The position numbers and the translations under genes were made by a program. Below the pieces are notes generated by a model. The model made no database searches. It had not been told where the DNA came from and worked only from the letters and a program-made list of their open reading frames with translations. This document shows, piece after piece, positions 1-14,215 of a DNA stretch of 64,000 nt (position 1 is its first letter; each line of letters starts with the position of its first letter). The stretch covers positions 3,269,501 through 3,333,500 of the forward strand of contig NZ_OW485601.1 in assembly GCF_937425535.1 (NCBI RefSeq), written 5' to 3'. The DNA is from Rhodovastum atsumiense. GTDB taxonomy: Bacteria; Pseudomonadota; Alphaproteobacteria; Acetobacterales; Acetobacteraceae.

Positions 1-17
1 ATCATCGTTCCGTCCGG

Positions 18-35
18 CCCGCCTGTCCTGGCGGG
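18..35. terminator. possible hairpin at left window edge
   Basis: A 6-bp perfect stem (CCCGCC / GGCGGG) closes a 6-nt loop. No T-run follows on either strand, so it is only a candidate terminator for a gene outside the window. The rest of positions 1-279 shows no convincing gene. Confidence 0.2.
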
Positions 36-279
36 TCTACCAGCCCCAACCTGGCGGCGAAGCAGGCCCCGCCGATGGGTCACAGTCGGGTGTGGGGTTG
101 GATTCGCCCTGCTGTGGGCAACGGCATTCTGCCAGTGTCTGGTGCCCCGCCCATGCATGTTGCCATATTGCAGACTGAGACCTGACCGGGAGCCGGCAGC
201 AGATCATCGTGCGCACACGGCATCGCCTTCCTTTCTCCGCAACATCGTCCAGCCCCAATGAGCGGCCCACGGGCGAACG

Positions 280-3579
<3,300 letters not shown>

Positions 3580-3592
3580 TGGAGAAGCCGTA

Positions 3593-3988
3593 ATGGGGGA
3601 GTCCGCCGCGCCAGGGCGGTTGCGGGTGCTGTTGCTTGAGGACGAGACGCTGATCGCCATGCTCGCCGAGGACATCCTGATCGGCCTCGGTTGCGACGTG
3701 GTCGGGCCGGTGGCGACGGTGGCGGCGGCGTTGCGCCTGGTGGCGGCGGAGCGGATCGACGCGGCGGTGCTCGATGTCAATCTCGGCTATGGCGAGCGCG
3801 GCTATCCGGTGGCCGATGCGCTGGCGGAGCTGGGCGTGCCCTTCGCCTTCGTTACCGGCTATGGCCGGGACAGTATCGAGGCGCGGTTCCATGACCGGCC
3901 CTGGGTGCAGAAACCCTTCGGCGGCGAGGCACTGGCCGCGCTGCTGGGGACCCTGACCGGCCGCAGGATGACGCTCGACGGCGCCTGA
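3593..3988 (+). CDS. single-domain response regulator
   Basis: A 131-residue stand-alone receiver domain. Acidic pocket residues Glu16/Asp17 in LLLEDE, phospho-accepting Asp61 in AAVLDVNL, and the conserved Lys in WVQKPF are all visible. There is no DNA-binding or output domain, so it probably acts by protein contact or as a phosphate sink. The ATG at 3593 is chosen over an upstream TTG because GGAGAAG at 3581-3587 is a well-placed ribosome-binding site. Stand-alone receivers of this kind are commonly encoded beside HWE/HisKA_2 kinases, and the hybrid kinase lies immediately upstream, so the two are probably cotranscribed. Confidence 0.85.
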   Translation: MGESAAPGRLRVLLLEDETLIAMLAEDILIGLGCDVVGPVATVAAALRLVAAERIDAAVLDVNLGYGERGYPVADALAELGVPFAFVTGYGRDSIEARFHDRPWVQKPFGGEALAALLGTLTGRRMTLDGA

Positions 3989-4010
3989 TCCGCCGTCCCC
4001 CGGTGCCGCA

Positions 4011-4712
4011 TCAGCGCAGCAGGTTGCCGAAGCTGTAGCGCATCCCCAGCAGGACCGCGTGGTTGTTTTCCCCCGTGATCTTCATCATCGGGGTCGCGGT
4101 GCCGGCCATGCTGGTGAGGCGGGTCGCGAATTTCTGGTCCATGGGCAGGGCGGTGAAGCGGTACTCCGTGGTCAGGCTGAGGCTGTCCGTGATCGGGAAG
4201 GCCGCGCCGGTCATTCCCTGCAAGGCCAGGGAATCGACGCTGTCGTTCATCTCCAGCAGCAGCCCCTGCCCCGACAGCCGCACATCGTTCCAACGCGTGC
4301 GCATCCAGCCGATGCCGCCGCCGAGATACGGCACCATGCCGGACAGCCCGAGGCGGCTCACGTCGAAATCATAATAGAGATTCGCCATCACCCCGAGTTT
4401 CAGCTCGGTGCCCGTCGCGCGCGGCGAGCCGGCGAAGCCGTCGCTGCGGACGCTGGCTTCCAGCTCCGCGCGCAGACCGTCGCCGAACGCCTGGCCTGCC
4501 GCCACCGTGCCGGCGATGCCCGGTTCGAATCCCAGGTTGGTGCCGCGTCCCGAACCGGTGGCGGAGGGAAGCTGCACCCCCTGGATGGTGCGGTAGGTGA
4601 CGAGGTTGGGGCCGATCTGCATGCTGATGAAACTGCCTGGCCTGGTTTGCCCGGAAGCCTCGGCAGACAGCGTGGCGGCGGTGAGGGCAAGGAGGACTCC
4701 GGTCCGGCGCAT
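4011..4712 (-). CDS. outer-membrane beta-barrel protein, Omp25/OprF-like
   Basis: A 233-residue protein. A signal peptide (MRRTGVLLALTAATLSAEA) is followed by alternating hydrophobic/polar strands typical of a small porin-like or surface-antigen barrel, ending in an aromatic-rich strand (VLLGMRYSFGNLLR). The ATG at 4712 is chosen because it begins directly with the signal peptide; reading upstream adds an implausible polar extension. It is transcribed toward the response regulator, with only 22 bp between the two stops. The preceding intergenic DNA (4713-4800) is AT-rich and likely holds its promoter. The exact function is not recognisable. Confidence 0.7.
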   Translation of the reverse strand: MRRTGVLLALTAATLSAEASGQTRPGSFISMQIGPNLVTYRTIQGVQLPSATGSGRGTNLGFEPGIAGTVAAGQAFGDGLRAELEASVRSDGFAGSPRATGTELKLGVMANLYYDFDVSRLGLSGMVPYLGGGIGWMRTRWNDVRLSGQGLLLEMNDSVDSLALQGMTGAAFPITDSLSLTTEYRFTALPMDQKFATRLTSMAGTATPMMKITGENNHAVLLGMRYSFGNLLR

Positions 4713-4907
4713 GGACACTCCAATTCCGCAGGATCGCGTTTCAATGTGACGGAAAATGTCTGCGATTGAATTGTATATTATCAAAATAAGTCAATGGTAG
4801 AAATCCGGCAATTGCCTGGCGGGCGCAAGAAAATAACCGCAATGACTCTGATTGTGTTGCGGCGGGGTGGTTCTGCCCGCGTCCGCCCGGCTGCCTGCAG
4901 ACAGCAA

Positions 4908-4934
4908 CCCGCCCGCGTCGGGGACGCGGGCGGG
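4908..4934. terminator. strong hairpin downstream of glnA
   Basis: A perfect 12-bp GC-rich stem (CCCGCCCGCGTC with its complement) around a GGG loop, just past the glnA stop on its downstream side. On the minus strand it is followed by TTGCTGT, a weak T-rich tract, so rho-independent termination of glnBA is plausible. Confidence 0.55.
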
Positions 4935-4950
4935 TGCGGCAGGCACGGTG

Positions 4951-4972
4951 CCCGCGGACCTGGGTCCGCGGG
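4951..4972. terminator. second hairpin immediately after glnA
   Basis: A perfect inverted repeat, CCCGCGGACC-TG-GGTCCGCGGG, lies between the glnA stop and the stronger hairpin at 4908-4934. The two tandem stems could terminate transcription or protect the 3' end of the glnA mRNA. Confidence 0.4.
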
Positions 4973-4996
4973 CCGATGGTCGGGCGGAGTGTCCGC

Positions 4997-6424
4997 TCAG
5001 ACCGAGTAGTACATCTCGAACTCGACCGGGTGCGGGGTGTGCTCGAACTTGTACACCTCGGCCCACTTCAGCTCGATGTAGCTCTGGATCTGGTCGACCG
5101 AGAACACGTCGCCGGCGAGCAGGAACTCGTGGTCGGCTTCCAGCGCGCCGATCGCCTCGCGCAGGCTGCCGCACACCGTCGGGATGTCCTTCAGCTCTTC
5201 CGGCGGCAGGTCGTACAGGTCCTTGTCCATCGGGTCGCCCGGATGGATCTTGTTGCGGATGCCGTCGAGGCCGGCCATCAGCATCGCCGCGAAGGCGAGG
5301 TACGGATTGGCGGCGGCGTCGGGGAAGCGCACTTCGACGCGCTTGGCCTTCGGGTTGGTCGCATACGGGATGCGGCAGGAGGCCGAGCGGTTACGGGCCG
5401 AGTAGGCCAGCAGCACCGGCGCCTCGAAGCCCGGGATCAGGCGCTTGTAGCTGTTGGTGCTCGGGTTGGTGAAGGCGTTGATGGCCTTGGCGTGCTTGAT
5501 GATGCCGCCGATGTAGTACAGCGCCGTCTCCGACAGGTCGGCGTAGCCGTTGCCCGCGAACAGGGGCTTGCCGGCCTTCCAGATCGACTGGTGGCAGTGC
5601 ATGCCCGAGCCGTTGTCGCCATAGATCGGCTTCGGCATGAAGGTCGCGGTCTTGCCGTAGCTGTGCGCGACGTTGTGGATGACGTACTTGTAGATCTGGA
5701 GCTGGTCGGCCATCTGCACCATCGGGCCGAACTTCATGCCCAGCTCGTGCTGGGACTGCGCGACCTCGTGGTGGTGCTTCTCGATGGTCAGGCCCATCTC
5801 GCCCATGGTCGAGAGCATCTCGGCGCGCAGGTCGCTTTCCGAATCGACCGGCGGAACCGGGAAGTAGCCGCCCTTGACGACCGGGCGATGGCCCATGTTG
5901 CCTTCGGGGTAGTCCTTCAGGCTGGCCTGCGGGCCTTCCTGGCTGTCGAGCTGGTAGATGCCGTAGTTCGGGCCGGTGCCGAACTTGACGCTGTCGAAGA
6001 CGAAGAATTCGGCTTCCGGGCCGAAGAAGACGGCGTCGCCGATGCCCGAGGAGGCAACGTACTGCTCGGCCTTCTTGGCGGTGCTGCGCGGGTCGCGGTT
6101 ATAGGGCTGGCCGGTCGAGGGTTCGATGATGTCGCAGAAGATGATCAGCGACGGCTTGGCGGCGAACGGGTCCAGCACCGCGCTCGCGGCGTCCGGCATC
6201 AGGATCATGTCGGATTCGTTGATCGCCTTCCAGCCGGCGATCGAGGAGCCGTCGAACATGATGCCGTCGCGGAAGGCATCCTCGTCCATCGTCGAGACGT
6301 GCTGGGCGGTGTGCTGCCACTTGCCGCGGGGATCGGTGAAGCGCAGGTCGACGTATTCGACCGAGTGCTCCTTGATCAGCTCCAGTACCTTGGCGACGCC
6401 GTCTTCGCCAGTGTTCTTCACCAT
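4997..6424 (-). CDS. glnA: glutamine synthetase type I
   Basis: A 475-residue cytoplasmic enzyme that ligates ammonium to glutamate using ATP, the main ammonia-assimilation reaction. The family signatures are clear: FDGSSIAGW near the N-terminus, the ATP-binding segment around [16 protein letters not shown], and the adenylylation loop DLYDLPPEE with Tyr404 as the likely modified residue. This makes it the GSI-beta type regulated by adenylyltransferase. Length matches the family (about 470). It lies downstream of glnB on the same strand with a 192-bp gap, the usual alphaproteobacterial glnBA arrangement, so PII probably controls its modification state as well as sharing a promoter. Confidence 0.98.
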   Translation of the reverse strand: MVKNTGEDGVAKVLELIKEHSVEYVDLRFTDPRGKWQHTAQHVSTMDEDAFRDGIMFDGSSIAGWKAINESDMILMPDAASAVLDPFAAKPSLIIFCDIIEPSTGQPYNRDPRSTAKKAEQYVASSGIGDAVFFGPEAEFFVFDSVKFGTGPNYGIYQLDSQEGPQASLKDYPEGNMGHRPVVKGGYFPVPPVDSESDLRAEMLSTMGEMGLTIEKHHHEVAQSQHELGMKFGPMVQMADQLQIYKYVIHNVAHSYGKTATFMPKPIYGDNGSGMHCHQSIWKAGKPLFAGNGYADLSETALYYIGGIIKHAKAINAFTNPSTNSYKRLIPGFEAPVLLAYSARNRSASCRIPYATNPKAKRVEVRFPDAAANPYLAFAAMLMAGLDGIRNKIHPGDPMDKDLYDLPPEELKDIPTVCGSLREAIGALEADHEFLLAGDVFSVDQIQSYIELKWAEVYKFEHTPHPVEFEMYYSV

Positions 6425-6616
6425 TCCTCAGTCCCTCGTCCACGCGCCGTTGGACGGCGCAGGGAGGCCGCCCCACGCGGCCCCCGTCAGCGGCCCCTTT
6501 ACGTGCTTCGCGAAGGGGCCGAAAGCCGGTTTCTCAGTTTCCGTAGTGCCGTCGGTGGCCGGATCGTTCGCCGGGGAGAGTGGCACGCGGCCATCGTCCT
6601 GCGGCGGCGATCCATG

Positions 6617-8528
<1,912 letters not shown>

Positions 8529-8548
8529 ACCCCGCCTCCACCGGGTAT

Positions 8549-8625
8549 GGCGGGCGTAGCTCAGTTGGTAGAGCGCCAGGTTGTGGTCTTGGATGCCGTG
8601 GGTTCGAGTCCCATCGCTCGCCCCA
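8549..8625 (+). tRNA. tRNA-His (anticodon GTG)
   Basis: A complete 77-nt cloverleaf. The 7-bp acceptor stem pairs 8550-8556 with 8615-8621 (one G-U pair), and the extra 5' G at 8549, specific to tRNA-His, pairs with C at 8622. The anticodon loop TTGTGGT (8581-8587) has anticodon GTG at 8583-8585. The T-arm GGGTTCGAGTCCC is present and the CCA end is encoded (8623-8625). Confidence 0.97.
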
Positions 8626-8650
8626 TCCCGGTCTTTCCCCTTTCGTCATG

Positions 8651-8741
8651 TGATGTAGGGCGGACGTAGTCCGCCAACGCAAGCCGGCGACCTTGCAGAT
8701 GGTTGCAATGGCGCATGGCGCTTCGCTGATCCGCCCTACAG
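8651..8741. repeat. extragenic palindromic repeat (REP-like)
   Basis: Two 11-nt arms, TGTAGGGCGGA (8654-8664) and its exact complement (8730-8740), enclose about 65 bp. A smaller palindrome, GGCGGAC-GTA-GTCCGCC, lies within the left arm. This composition resembles the dispersed GTAGGGCGGA...TCCGCC repeats of many proteobacteria. It lies between tRNA-His and a transporter operon and encodes nothing recognisable. Confidence 0.5.
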
Positions 8742-8813
8742 GCTCCCTTGCCAGTCAACGTGGCACGTGCATTGCTTTCCGCGGGGCTGGGATCGCCGTT
8801 GGGGAGAAAGACC

Positions 8814-10064
8814 ATGGAACGCAGGAAACTGCTGATGTCGGCTGGTGCCCTCGCGCTGGCCGGTGCTGCGTCGCGACGCGCCGCTGCGGCCGAGGAGGTC
8901 GTGATTGGCGCAATCTACCCGATGAGCGGCAATGCCGCCCCGATCGGCAATGACGCCAAGGCCGCGCTGGAGGCCACCGCCGAGCTGATCAACGGGACGC
9001 ACCCGCCGATTCCGATGCTGATGGGCAATGGCGGCGGGCTGCCGGCGCTGGGCGGGGCGAAGATCCGCGTGGTCATGGCCGACCACCAGAACGACCCGCA
9101 GAAGGCACGCGCCGAGGCCGAGCGCCTGATCACCCAGGAAAAGGTGCCGGTGCTGATCGGCAGCTACACCTCGGCCACCGCGGCGACCATCAGCCAGGTC
9201 GCCGAGCGCTATGAAGTGCCCTACATCTCGATGGACAATTCCTCGCCGAGCCTGCACCGGCGCGGCCTGAAATGGTATTTCCGCACCTCGCCCCACGACG
9301 AGATGTTCACCGAGGCGATGTTCGACTTCTTCCGTGATATCGGCAAGAAGACCGGCCGGCCGGTGAAATCGGTCGCATTGATCTACGAGGATTCGATCTT
9401 CGGCGTCGATTCCAGCAACGTGCAGCGCAAGCTGGCGCAGGAAGCCGGCATCCGGGTGGCCGCCGAGGTCAAGTACCGCGCCAATTCGCCCTCGCTGTCG
9501 ACCGAGGCGCAGCGGCTGAAGGCGGCGGGCGCGGACGTGGTGATGCCGACCAGCTACACCAACGATGCCATCCTGATGTTGCGGGCGATGAACGAGATCG
9601 GCTACCACCCGCGTGCCATCATGGCCCAGGCTGCCGGCTTCCAGGAGCCCGATTTCATCAAGGCCTCGGGCGCGCTGGCGGAAGGCGTGTTCAGCCGGTC
9701 TTCCTACGCGGGCGACGCCGTCAAGGCCCGGCCGGCGATTCCCGCAGTGAACGCAGCTTATCGTGCCCGCAGCGGCAAGGACCTCAACGACAACACCGCG
9801 CGGCAGGTGACGTCGCTGCAGGTGCTCGCGGACGCCATCAACCGTGCCGGCGCGGCCAATCCGGCGGCGATCCGCAAGGCGCTGACCGAGACGGCGGTGC
9901 CGGGCGTGCAGCTCATCGTGCCCTGGAAGGGGGTGCGGTTCGACGAATCCGGCCAGAACGTGGAGGCAACCCCGGTGATCCAGCAGATCACCAGCGGCGT
10001 CTACCGCACCGTCTATCCGTTCGACATCGCCTCGGTCGAGGCGCAGTGGAACGTGGGCGGCTAG
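8814..10064 (+). CDS. branched-chain amino acid-type ABC transporter substrate-binding protein
   Basis: A 416-residue periplasmic binding protein of the Leu/Ile/Val (type I fold) family. The N-terminus MERRKLLMSAGALALAG is a signal peptide with a twin-arginine-like start; the mature protein begins near AEEVVIGAIYPMSG, the typical first strand and ligand loop. Further family features are ADHQNDPQKARAEAERLI and the hinge segment SYTSATAATISQVAE. The ATG at 8814 is preceded by GGGGAGAAAG; the open frame upstream has no signal-peptide character. It is the first gene of a five-gene liv-type operon. The ligand could be branched-chain or other amino acids, amides or urea. Confidence 0.9.
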   Translation: MERRKLLMSAGALALAGAASRRAAAAEEVVIGAIYPMSGNAAPIGNDAKAALEATAELINGTHPPIPMLMGNGGGLPALGGAKIRVVMADHQNDPQKARAEAERLITQEKVPVLIGSYTSATAATISQVAERYEVPYISMDNSSPSLHRRGLKWYFRTSPHDEMFTEAMFDFFRDIGKKTGRPVKSVALIYEDSIFGVDSSNVQRKLAQEAGIRVAAEVKYRANSPSLSTEAQRLKAAGADVVMPTSYTNDAILMLRAMNEIGYHPRAIMAQAAGFQEPDFIKASGALAEGVFSRSSYAGDAVKARPAIPAVNAAYRARSGKDLNDNTARQVTSLQVLADAINRAGAANPAAIRKALTETAVPGVQLIVPWKGVRFDESGQNVEATPVIQQITSGVYRTVYPFDIASVEAQWNVGG

Positions 10065-10070
10065 GGCACG

Positions 10071-10946
10071 GTGGATCCCAACATTCTGCTGCAGGCCGCG
10101 ATCGGCGGCCTGCTGATGGGGCTGATCTATGCCCTGGTCGCCGCCGGGCTGAGCCTGATCTTCGGCCTGATGGACGTGGTGAACTTCGCGCATGGCGAGC
10201 TGCTGATGCTGGCCATGTACGCGGCCTTCGTGTTGTGGGAGTTGTCGGGCGTCGATCCGCTGCTGCTGCTGCCCGTCGTGGCGCTGCTGCTGTTCGGGGT
10301 GGGGATGACGCTGTACCGGGGGCTGATCGCCCGCGCCCTGTCGGTGCAGTTCAATCGCGGCATGGTGCAGATCTTCGTCACCTTCGGGCTGGCGATCTTC
10401 CTGCGCGGCCTGGCCCAGTTCGCCTTCGGCGGCGAGTTCCATTCCATCACTTCCGGGGTGGTGGCGGGCCGCACGCTGGCGGTGGGCGAGGTGTTCCTGC
10501 CCTTGCCGCAGGTGGCGGCGAGCCTCGTGTGCCTCGCCGCCTTCGGCGCGCTGCTGCTGATCAACCGCACCGAGTTCGGCCGCGCGCTGGAAGCGACGCG
10601 GGAAGACCGCGAGGCGGTGGCGCTGATCGGCATCGACCGTGACCGCATCTTCGCCCTCGGCTGGGGGCTGGGGGCGGCGGCGGTGGGCATCGCCGGGGTG
10701 ATGCTGGCGACGTTCTATTACGTCTCGCCCAATGTCGGCGCCAATTTCGCGCTGATCGCCTATGTGACGGTGGCGCTCGGCGGCTTCGGCAGCCTCGCCG
10801 GTGCGCTGGTGGCGGGGCTGCTGATCGGGCAGGTGGAGGCGCTGACCGCGCTGCTGCTGGAGCCGTCGCTCAAGCAGGTGGGCATGTTCGCGATCTACCT
10901 TGTGGTACTGACGGTCCGCCCGCGCGGCCTGTTGGGGCGGATCTGA
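10071..10946 (+). CDS. livH: branched-chain amino acid ABC transporter permease, LivH type
   Basis: A 291-residue inner-membrane permease with about eight hydrophobic helices. Family markers are GLIYALVAAGLSLIFGLMDVVNFAHGE at the N-terminus (read in parts: GLSLIFG and NFAHGEL), the cytoplasmic ATPase-coupling segment ALEATREDREAVALIGID, and the LGGFGSLAGALVAG stretch. It starts with GTG 6 nt after the stop of the binding-protein gene and ends overlapping the next permease by one base (TGATG), indicating translational coupling. It forms the LivHM heterodimer with the next product. Confidence 0.93.
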   Translation: MDPNILLQAAIGGLLMGLIYALVAAGLSLIFGLMDVVNFAHGELLMLAMYAAFVLWELSGVDPLLLLPVVALLLFGVGMTLYRGLIARALSVQFNRGMVQIFVTFGLAIFLRGLAQFAFGGEFHSITSGVVAGRTLAVGEVFLPLPQVAASLVCLAAFGALLLINRTEFGRALEATREDREAVALIGIDRDRIFALGWGLGAAAVGIAGVMLATFYYVSPNVGANFALIAYVTVALGGFGSLAGALVAGLLIGQVEALTALLLEPSLKQVGMFAIYLVVLTVRPRGLLGRI

Positions 10947-11935
10947 TGGACAATGCCATCCTGCGGCGCCGCCGCGCCGAGCTGCTCGGCGGCGTCATCG
11001 TGCTGGCGGCCCTGGCGGTGCTGCCGCTGCCGATCGGCGACGTGTACACGCGGAACCTGATCATCATCACCCTGCTGTTCGCCGGGCTGGCGCAGGCCTG
11101 GAACATCCTGGGCGGGTATTGCGGCCAGATCAGCCTGGGGCATGCGCTGTATTTCGGCCTCGGCGCCTATGCCTCGACGCTGCTGTTCGTGCGACTCGGC
11201 GTGCCGCCGGTGTTCGGCATGGTCGTGGGCGGGGCGGTCGGCGGGCTGGGCGCGCTGCTGGTCGGCTGGCCCTGCTTCCGGCTCTCCGGCCATTATTACG
11301 CCATCGCCACCGTGGTGGTGGGCGAGATCGGCTGGCTGCTGTTCCTGAACTGGGACTTCGTCGGCGGGGCAACCGGGGTCTACGTGCCGTTCCAGGGCGA
11401 ATCCTGGCTCGCTTTGCAGTTCCGCACCGCGAAGCTGCCGTACCATTACGTGGCGCTTGGCTTCCTGGCGCTGACCTGGATCGCCGCCTGGGTGATCGAG
11501 GGCTCGCGCTGGGGGTTTTCCTGGCGCGCGGTGAAGGACGACGTGACCGCGGCGCGCTCGCTCGGGGTGCGCATCTTCCCCTCCAAGATGGCGGCGGCGG
11601 CGATCAGCGGGTTCTTCACCGGCATGGGCGGGGCGATCTATGCCCAGTACGTCGGCTATATCGATCCGGACAGCGTCATGGCCGGCACGCTTTCGATCCT
11701 GATCCCGCTGCCGGCGGTGCTCGGTGGGGTGGGCACGCTGTGGGGGCCGCTGCTGGGGGCGGCGCTGCTGATCCCGCTGAGCGAGCTGTCGCGATCCTAT
11801 CTCGGCGGCTCCGGCCGGGGCGTCGACCTGATGCTGTACGGCGCGCTGATCGTGCTGGTGGCGCTGGCGCGGCCGCAGGGCCTGGTCAGCCTGCTCGGCA
11901 GGCGAGGGGGAGGCGACGATGCCCGCGCTGCTTGA
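10946..11935 (+). CDS. livM: branched-chain amino acid ABC transporter permease, LivM type
   Basis: A 329-residue inner-membrane permease. Typical LivM features are NILGGYCGQISLGHALYFG, the long hydrophobic helices, and the ATPase-coupling loop AVKDDVTAARSLGVRIF followed by KMAAAAISGFFTGMGGAIYAQ (both written in parts of the conserved segments). Its start overlaps the livH stop and its end overlaps the livG start by 17 nt, so the operon is tightly packed. It pairs with LivH as the membrane channel. Confidence 0.93.
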   Translation: MDNAILRRRRAELLGGVIVLAALAVLPLPIGDVYTRNLIIITLLFAGLAQAWNILGGYCGQISLGHALYFGLGAYASTLLFVRLGVPPVFGMVVGGAVGGLGALLVGWPCFRLSGHYYAIATVVVGEIGWLLFLNWDFVGGATGVYVPFQGESWLALQFRTAKLPYHYVALGFLALTWIAAWVIEGSRWGFSWRAVKDDVTAARSLGVRIFPSKMAAAAISGFFTGMGGAIYAQYVGYIDPDSVMAGTLSILIPLPAVLGGVGTLWGPLLGAALLIPLSELSRSYLGGSGRGVDLMLYGALIVLVALARPQGLVSLLGRRGGGDDARAA

Positions 11936-12650
11936 GGTCCGCGAACTCAGCAAGTCCTTCGGCGGCGTCGCCGCCAATGTCGATATCAGCTTCGATGTCG
12001 GGCAAGGCGAGATTCTCGGCCTGATCGGGCCGAACGGCGCGGGCAAGACTTCGCTGTTCAATTCGATCAGCGGCGAGGTCACGCCCGATCGTGGCGAGAT
12101 CCGGCTGGAGGGCGTGCGCGTCTCCGGGCTCGGCCCGGTGGCCTGCGCGGCGCGGGGCATCGCCCGCACCTTCCAGGTGGTGCGCAGCTTCGATTCGATG
12201 ACGGTGCTGGAAAACGTCATGGTCGGCGCCTTCGCCCGCGCCCGCCGCACCCGCGCGGCGATGGCGCTGGCCGAGGAGACGATCGATTTCTGCGGCCTGA
12301 CCGGGCGCATCGACCGGCCCGCCTGGTCGCTCTCGCCGCCGGAGAAACGGCGGCTGGAAGTGGCGCGCGCGCTCGCTACCGGGCCGCGCCTGCTGCTGCT
12401 GGACGAGATGCTGACCGGGCTGACGCCGACCGAGGCGCAGGCCGGGGTGCAGCTGGTGCGCGACGTGCAGGCGCGCGGCGTCACCATCATCATGGTGGAA
12501 CACGTGATGGAGGTGGTGCTGCCGCTGGTCTCCCGCGCGGTGGTGCTCAATCTCGGGCGGGTGCTGACCATCGGCTCGCCCGCCGAGATCGTGCGCAACC
12601 CCGAGGTCATCCGCGCCTATCTGGGAGAGAAATATGCTCCGGCTGCGTGA
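11919..12650 (+). CDS. livG: branched-chain amino acid ABC transporter ATP-binding protein, LivG type
   Basis: A 243-residue ABC ATPase. Walker A is GPNGAGKTS, Walker B is LLLLDEM, and the switch His is in VEHVMEVV. The signature region reads LSPPEKRRLEVARAL: the canonical Gly of LSxGQ is replaced by Pro-Pro, which departs from most LivG proteins and may lower symmetry of hydrolysis with LivF. Overlaps with both neighbours (17 nt each) point to a coupled operon. Confidence 0.92.
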   Translation: MPALLEVRELSKSFGGVAANVDISFDVGQGEILGLIGPNGAGKTSLFNSISGEVTPDRGEIRLEGVRVSGLGPVACAARGIARTFQVVRSFDSMTVLENVMVGAFARARRTRAAMALAEETIDFCGLTGRIDRPAWSLSPPEKRRLEVARALATGPRLLLLDEMLTGLTPTEAQAGVQLVRDVQARGVTIIMVEHVMEVVLPLVSRAVVLNLGRVLTIGSPAEIVRNPEVIRAYLGEKYAPAA

Positions 12651-13335
12651 CGTCTCGGCGAGCTACCGGGGGCTGAAGGCGCTGCAGGGCGTCGAGCTGG
12701 ACGTGGCGAAGGGCGAGGTGGTGGCGGTGGTCGGCGCCAACGGCGCCGGCAAGTCGACGCTGCTGAAGGCGATCGCCGGGCAGGTCGCGACCAGCGGCGA
12801 GATCGCCTTCGAGGGGCAGGACCTGCGGAAGTTGCGCGCGCACGAGGTGGCGCGACTTGGCATCGGCCTGGTGCCGGAGGGGCGGCGGCTGTTCCCCCGC
12901 CTGTCGGTGGAGGACAATCTGCGGCTCGGCGCCTATGCGAAACGGGGCGATCCCGATCGGTTCCGGCCGCTTGAACTGGTGTTCTCCTTGTTTCCCCGGC
13001 TGCAGGAGCGGCTGCGCCAGCGGGCGGAGACGCTGTCGGGGGGCGAGCAGCAGATGCTGGCGATCGGCCGCGCGCTGATGACGCAGCCGCGGCTGCTGAT
13101 GCTGGACGAGCCGAGCCAGGGCATCATGCCCAGGCTGGTCGACGACATCCTGGCCGCGGTCGGGCGCATCCGCGCGCTCGGCATGACCGTCCTGCTCGTG
13201 GAACAACGCCTCGCCGAGGCGCTGGAGATTGCCGATCGCGCCTATGTGCTGCAAACCGGGCGCGTGGTGATGGCGGGGCCGGCGCGTGACATCGCCGCCG
13301 ATGCGGCGGTGCGGCGGGCCTACCTGGGATTGTAA
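12634..13335 (+). CDS. livF: branched-chain amino acid ABC transporter ATP-binding protein, LivF type
   Basis: A 233-residue ABC ATPase with intact motifs: Walker A GANGAGKST, signature LSGGEQQML, Walker B LLMLDEPSQG and switch region VEQRLAEAL (Gln-Arg in place of His, as usual in LivF). It is the last gene of the liv set and forms the ATPase pair with LivG. A new binding-protein gene starts 13 nt after its stop, so transcription probably continues. Confidence 0.93.
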   Translation: MLRLRDVSASYRGLKALQGVELDVAKGEVVAVVGANGAGKSTLLKAIAGQVATSGEIAFEGQDLRKLRAHEVARLGIGLVPEGRRLFPRLSVEDNLRLGAYAKRGDPDRFRPLELVFSLFPRLQERLRQRAETLSGGEQQMLAIGRALMTQPRLLMLDEPSQGIMPRLVDDILAAVGRIRALGMTVLLVEQRLAEALEIADRAYVLQTGRVVMAGPARDIAADAAVRRAYLGL

Positions 13336-13348
13336 GGACAGGAAAACG

Positions 13349-14194
13349 ATGACCAACCGGTTGTCACGTCGTGGGCTCGCGACCGCCGCTGCCGCGGTTG
13401 CGGTGAGCGGCTTCTTCATCGGCCGCGCCCGGGCCGACGCGCCCGAGAGCACCTTCGAGCGGGTCACCCGCACAAAAGTGCTGCGCATCGCCGTGCTGCC
13501 CGGGGAGATGCCCTATTTCTTCCGGGATCTCGCCACCGGCGAGTGGACCGGCTCGGCGATCGAGATGGCGAAGAGCATCGCTTCCGTGTGGAACGCGAAG
13601 CTTGAATACGTGGAAAGCACCTACGGCAACTCGGTGCTCGACCTGCAGGCCAACAAGGTGGACCTTGCCTTCGCGCTGGCGCCGACGCCGCAACGGGCGC
13701 TGTCGATCGGCTTCACCCGGCCGGTGATCGTGCATCCCTATGGCGTGCTGGCCAAGAAGGGGTTCCTGCCCTCCAGCTGGGCCGACATCAACCGCCCGGA
13801 TGTGCGCATTTCCTGCGACCTCGGCTCGACCAACGAGGTGGCGGCGCGCCGCTTCGCGCCGAAGGCCCAGATCACCGCCTATCGCAACCGCGACGAGGCG
13901 CTGCTGGCGCTGCAATCGGGGCGGGCGGACGTGAACGTGCTGGCGGCGATGCTGGCGCTGGCGGCGCTGGCCAAGAATCCCGGCCTGGGCAGCTTCCGCC
14001 TGCTGACCACGCCGCTGATCGCGCTGCCGAGCAGCCTGGGCGTGCAGCGCGAGCCGGACACCCGCTTCCGCGAGGTGGTGGATGCCTGGATCGACATGAA
14101 CCGCGGCACCGGGCAGATCCGCGAATGGATGATCCAGGGCATCCTCAAGTCCGGCGCCCGGCCCGAGGACATCCCGCCCGAGCTGTCCTTCTGA
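13349..14194 (+). CDS. polar amino acid ABC transporter substrate-binding protein (SBP_bac_3 family)
   Basis: A 281-residue type II periplasmic binding protein. The signal peptide MTNRLSRRGLATAAAAVAV has a twin-arginine motif (SRRGLAT) and ends near ARADA. The mature part begins with TKVLRIAVLPGEMPYFFRD, the first strand of the glutamine/arginine-binding fold, and contains LDLQANKVDLAFAL and DLGSTNEVAARRF, the ligand-pocket segments. The ATG at 13349 follows AAGGACAGG. It is coupled to the liv genes upstream and a permease downstream, but no dedicated ATPase gene follows. Confidence 0.88.
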   Translation: MTNRLSRRGLATAAAAVAVSGFFIGRARADAPESTFERVTRTKVLRIAVLPGEMPYFFRDLATGEWTGSAIEMAKSIASVWNAKLEYVESTYGNSVLDLQANKVDLAFALAPTPQRALSIGFTRPVIVHPYGVLAKKGFLPSSWADINRPDVRISCDLGSTNEVAARRFAPKAQITAYRNRDEALLALQSGRADVNVLAAMLALAALAKNPGLGSFRLLTTPLIALPSSLGVQREPDTRFREVVDAWIDMNRGTGQIREWMIQGILKSGARPEDIPPELSF

Positions 14195-14215
14195 CCGCCC
14201 GGCCGGAGCGAGCCG

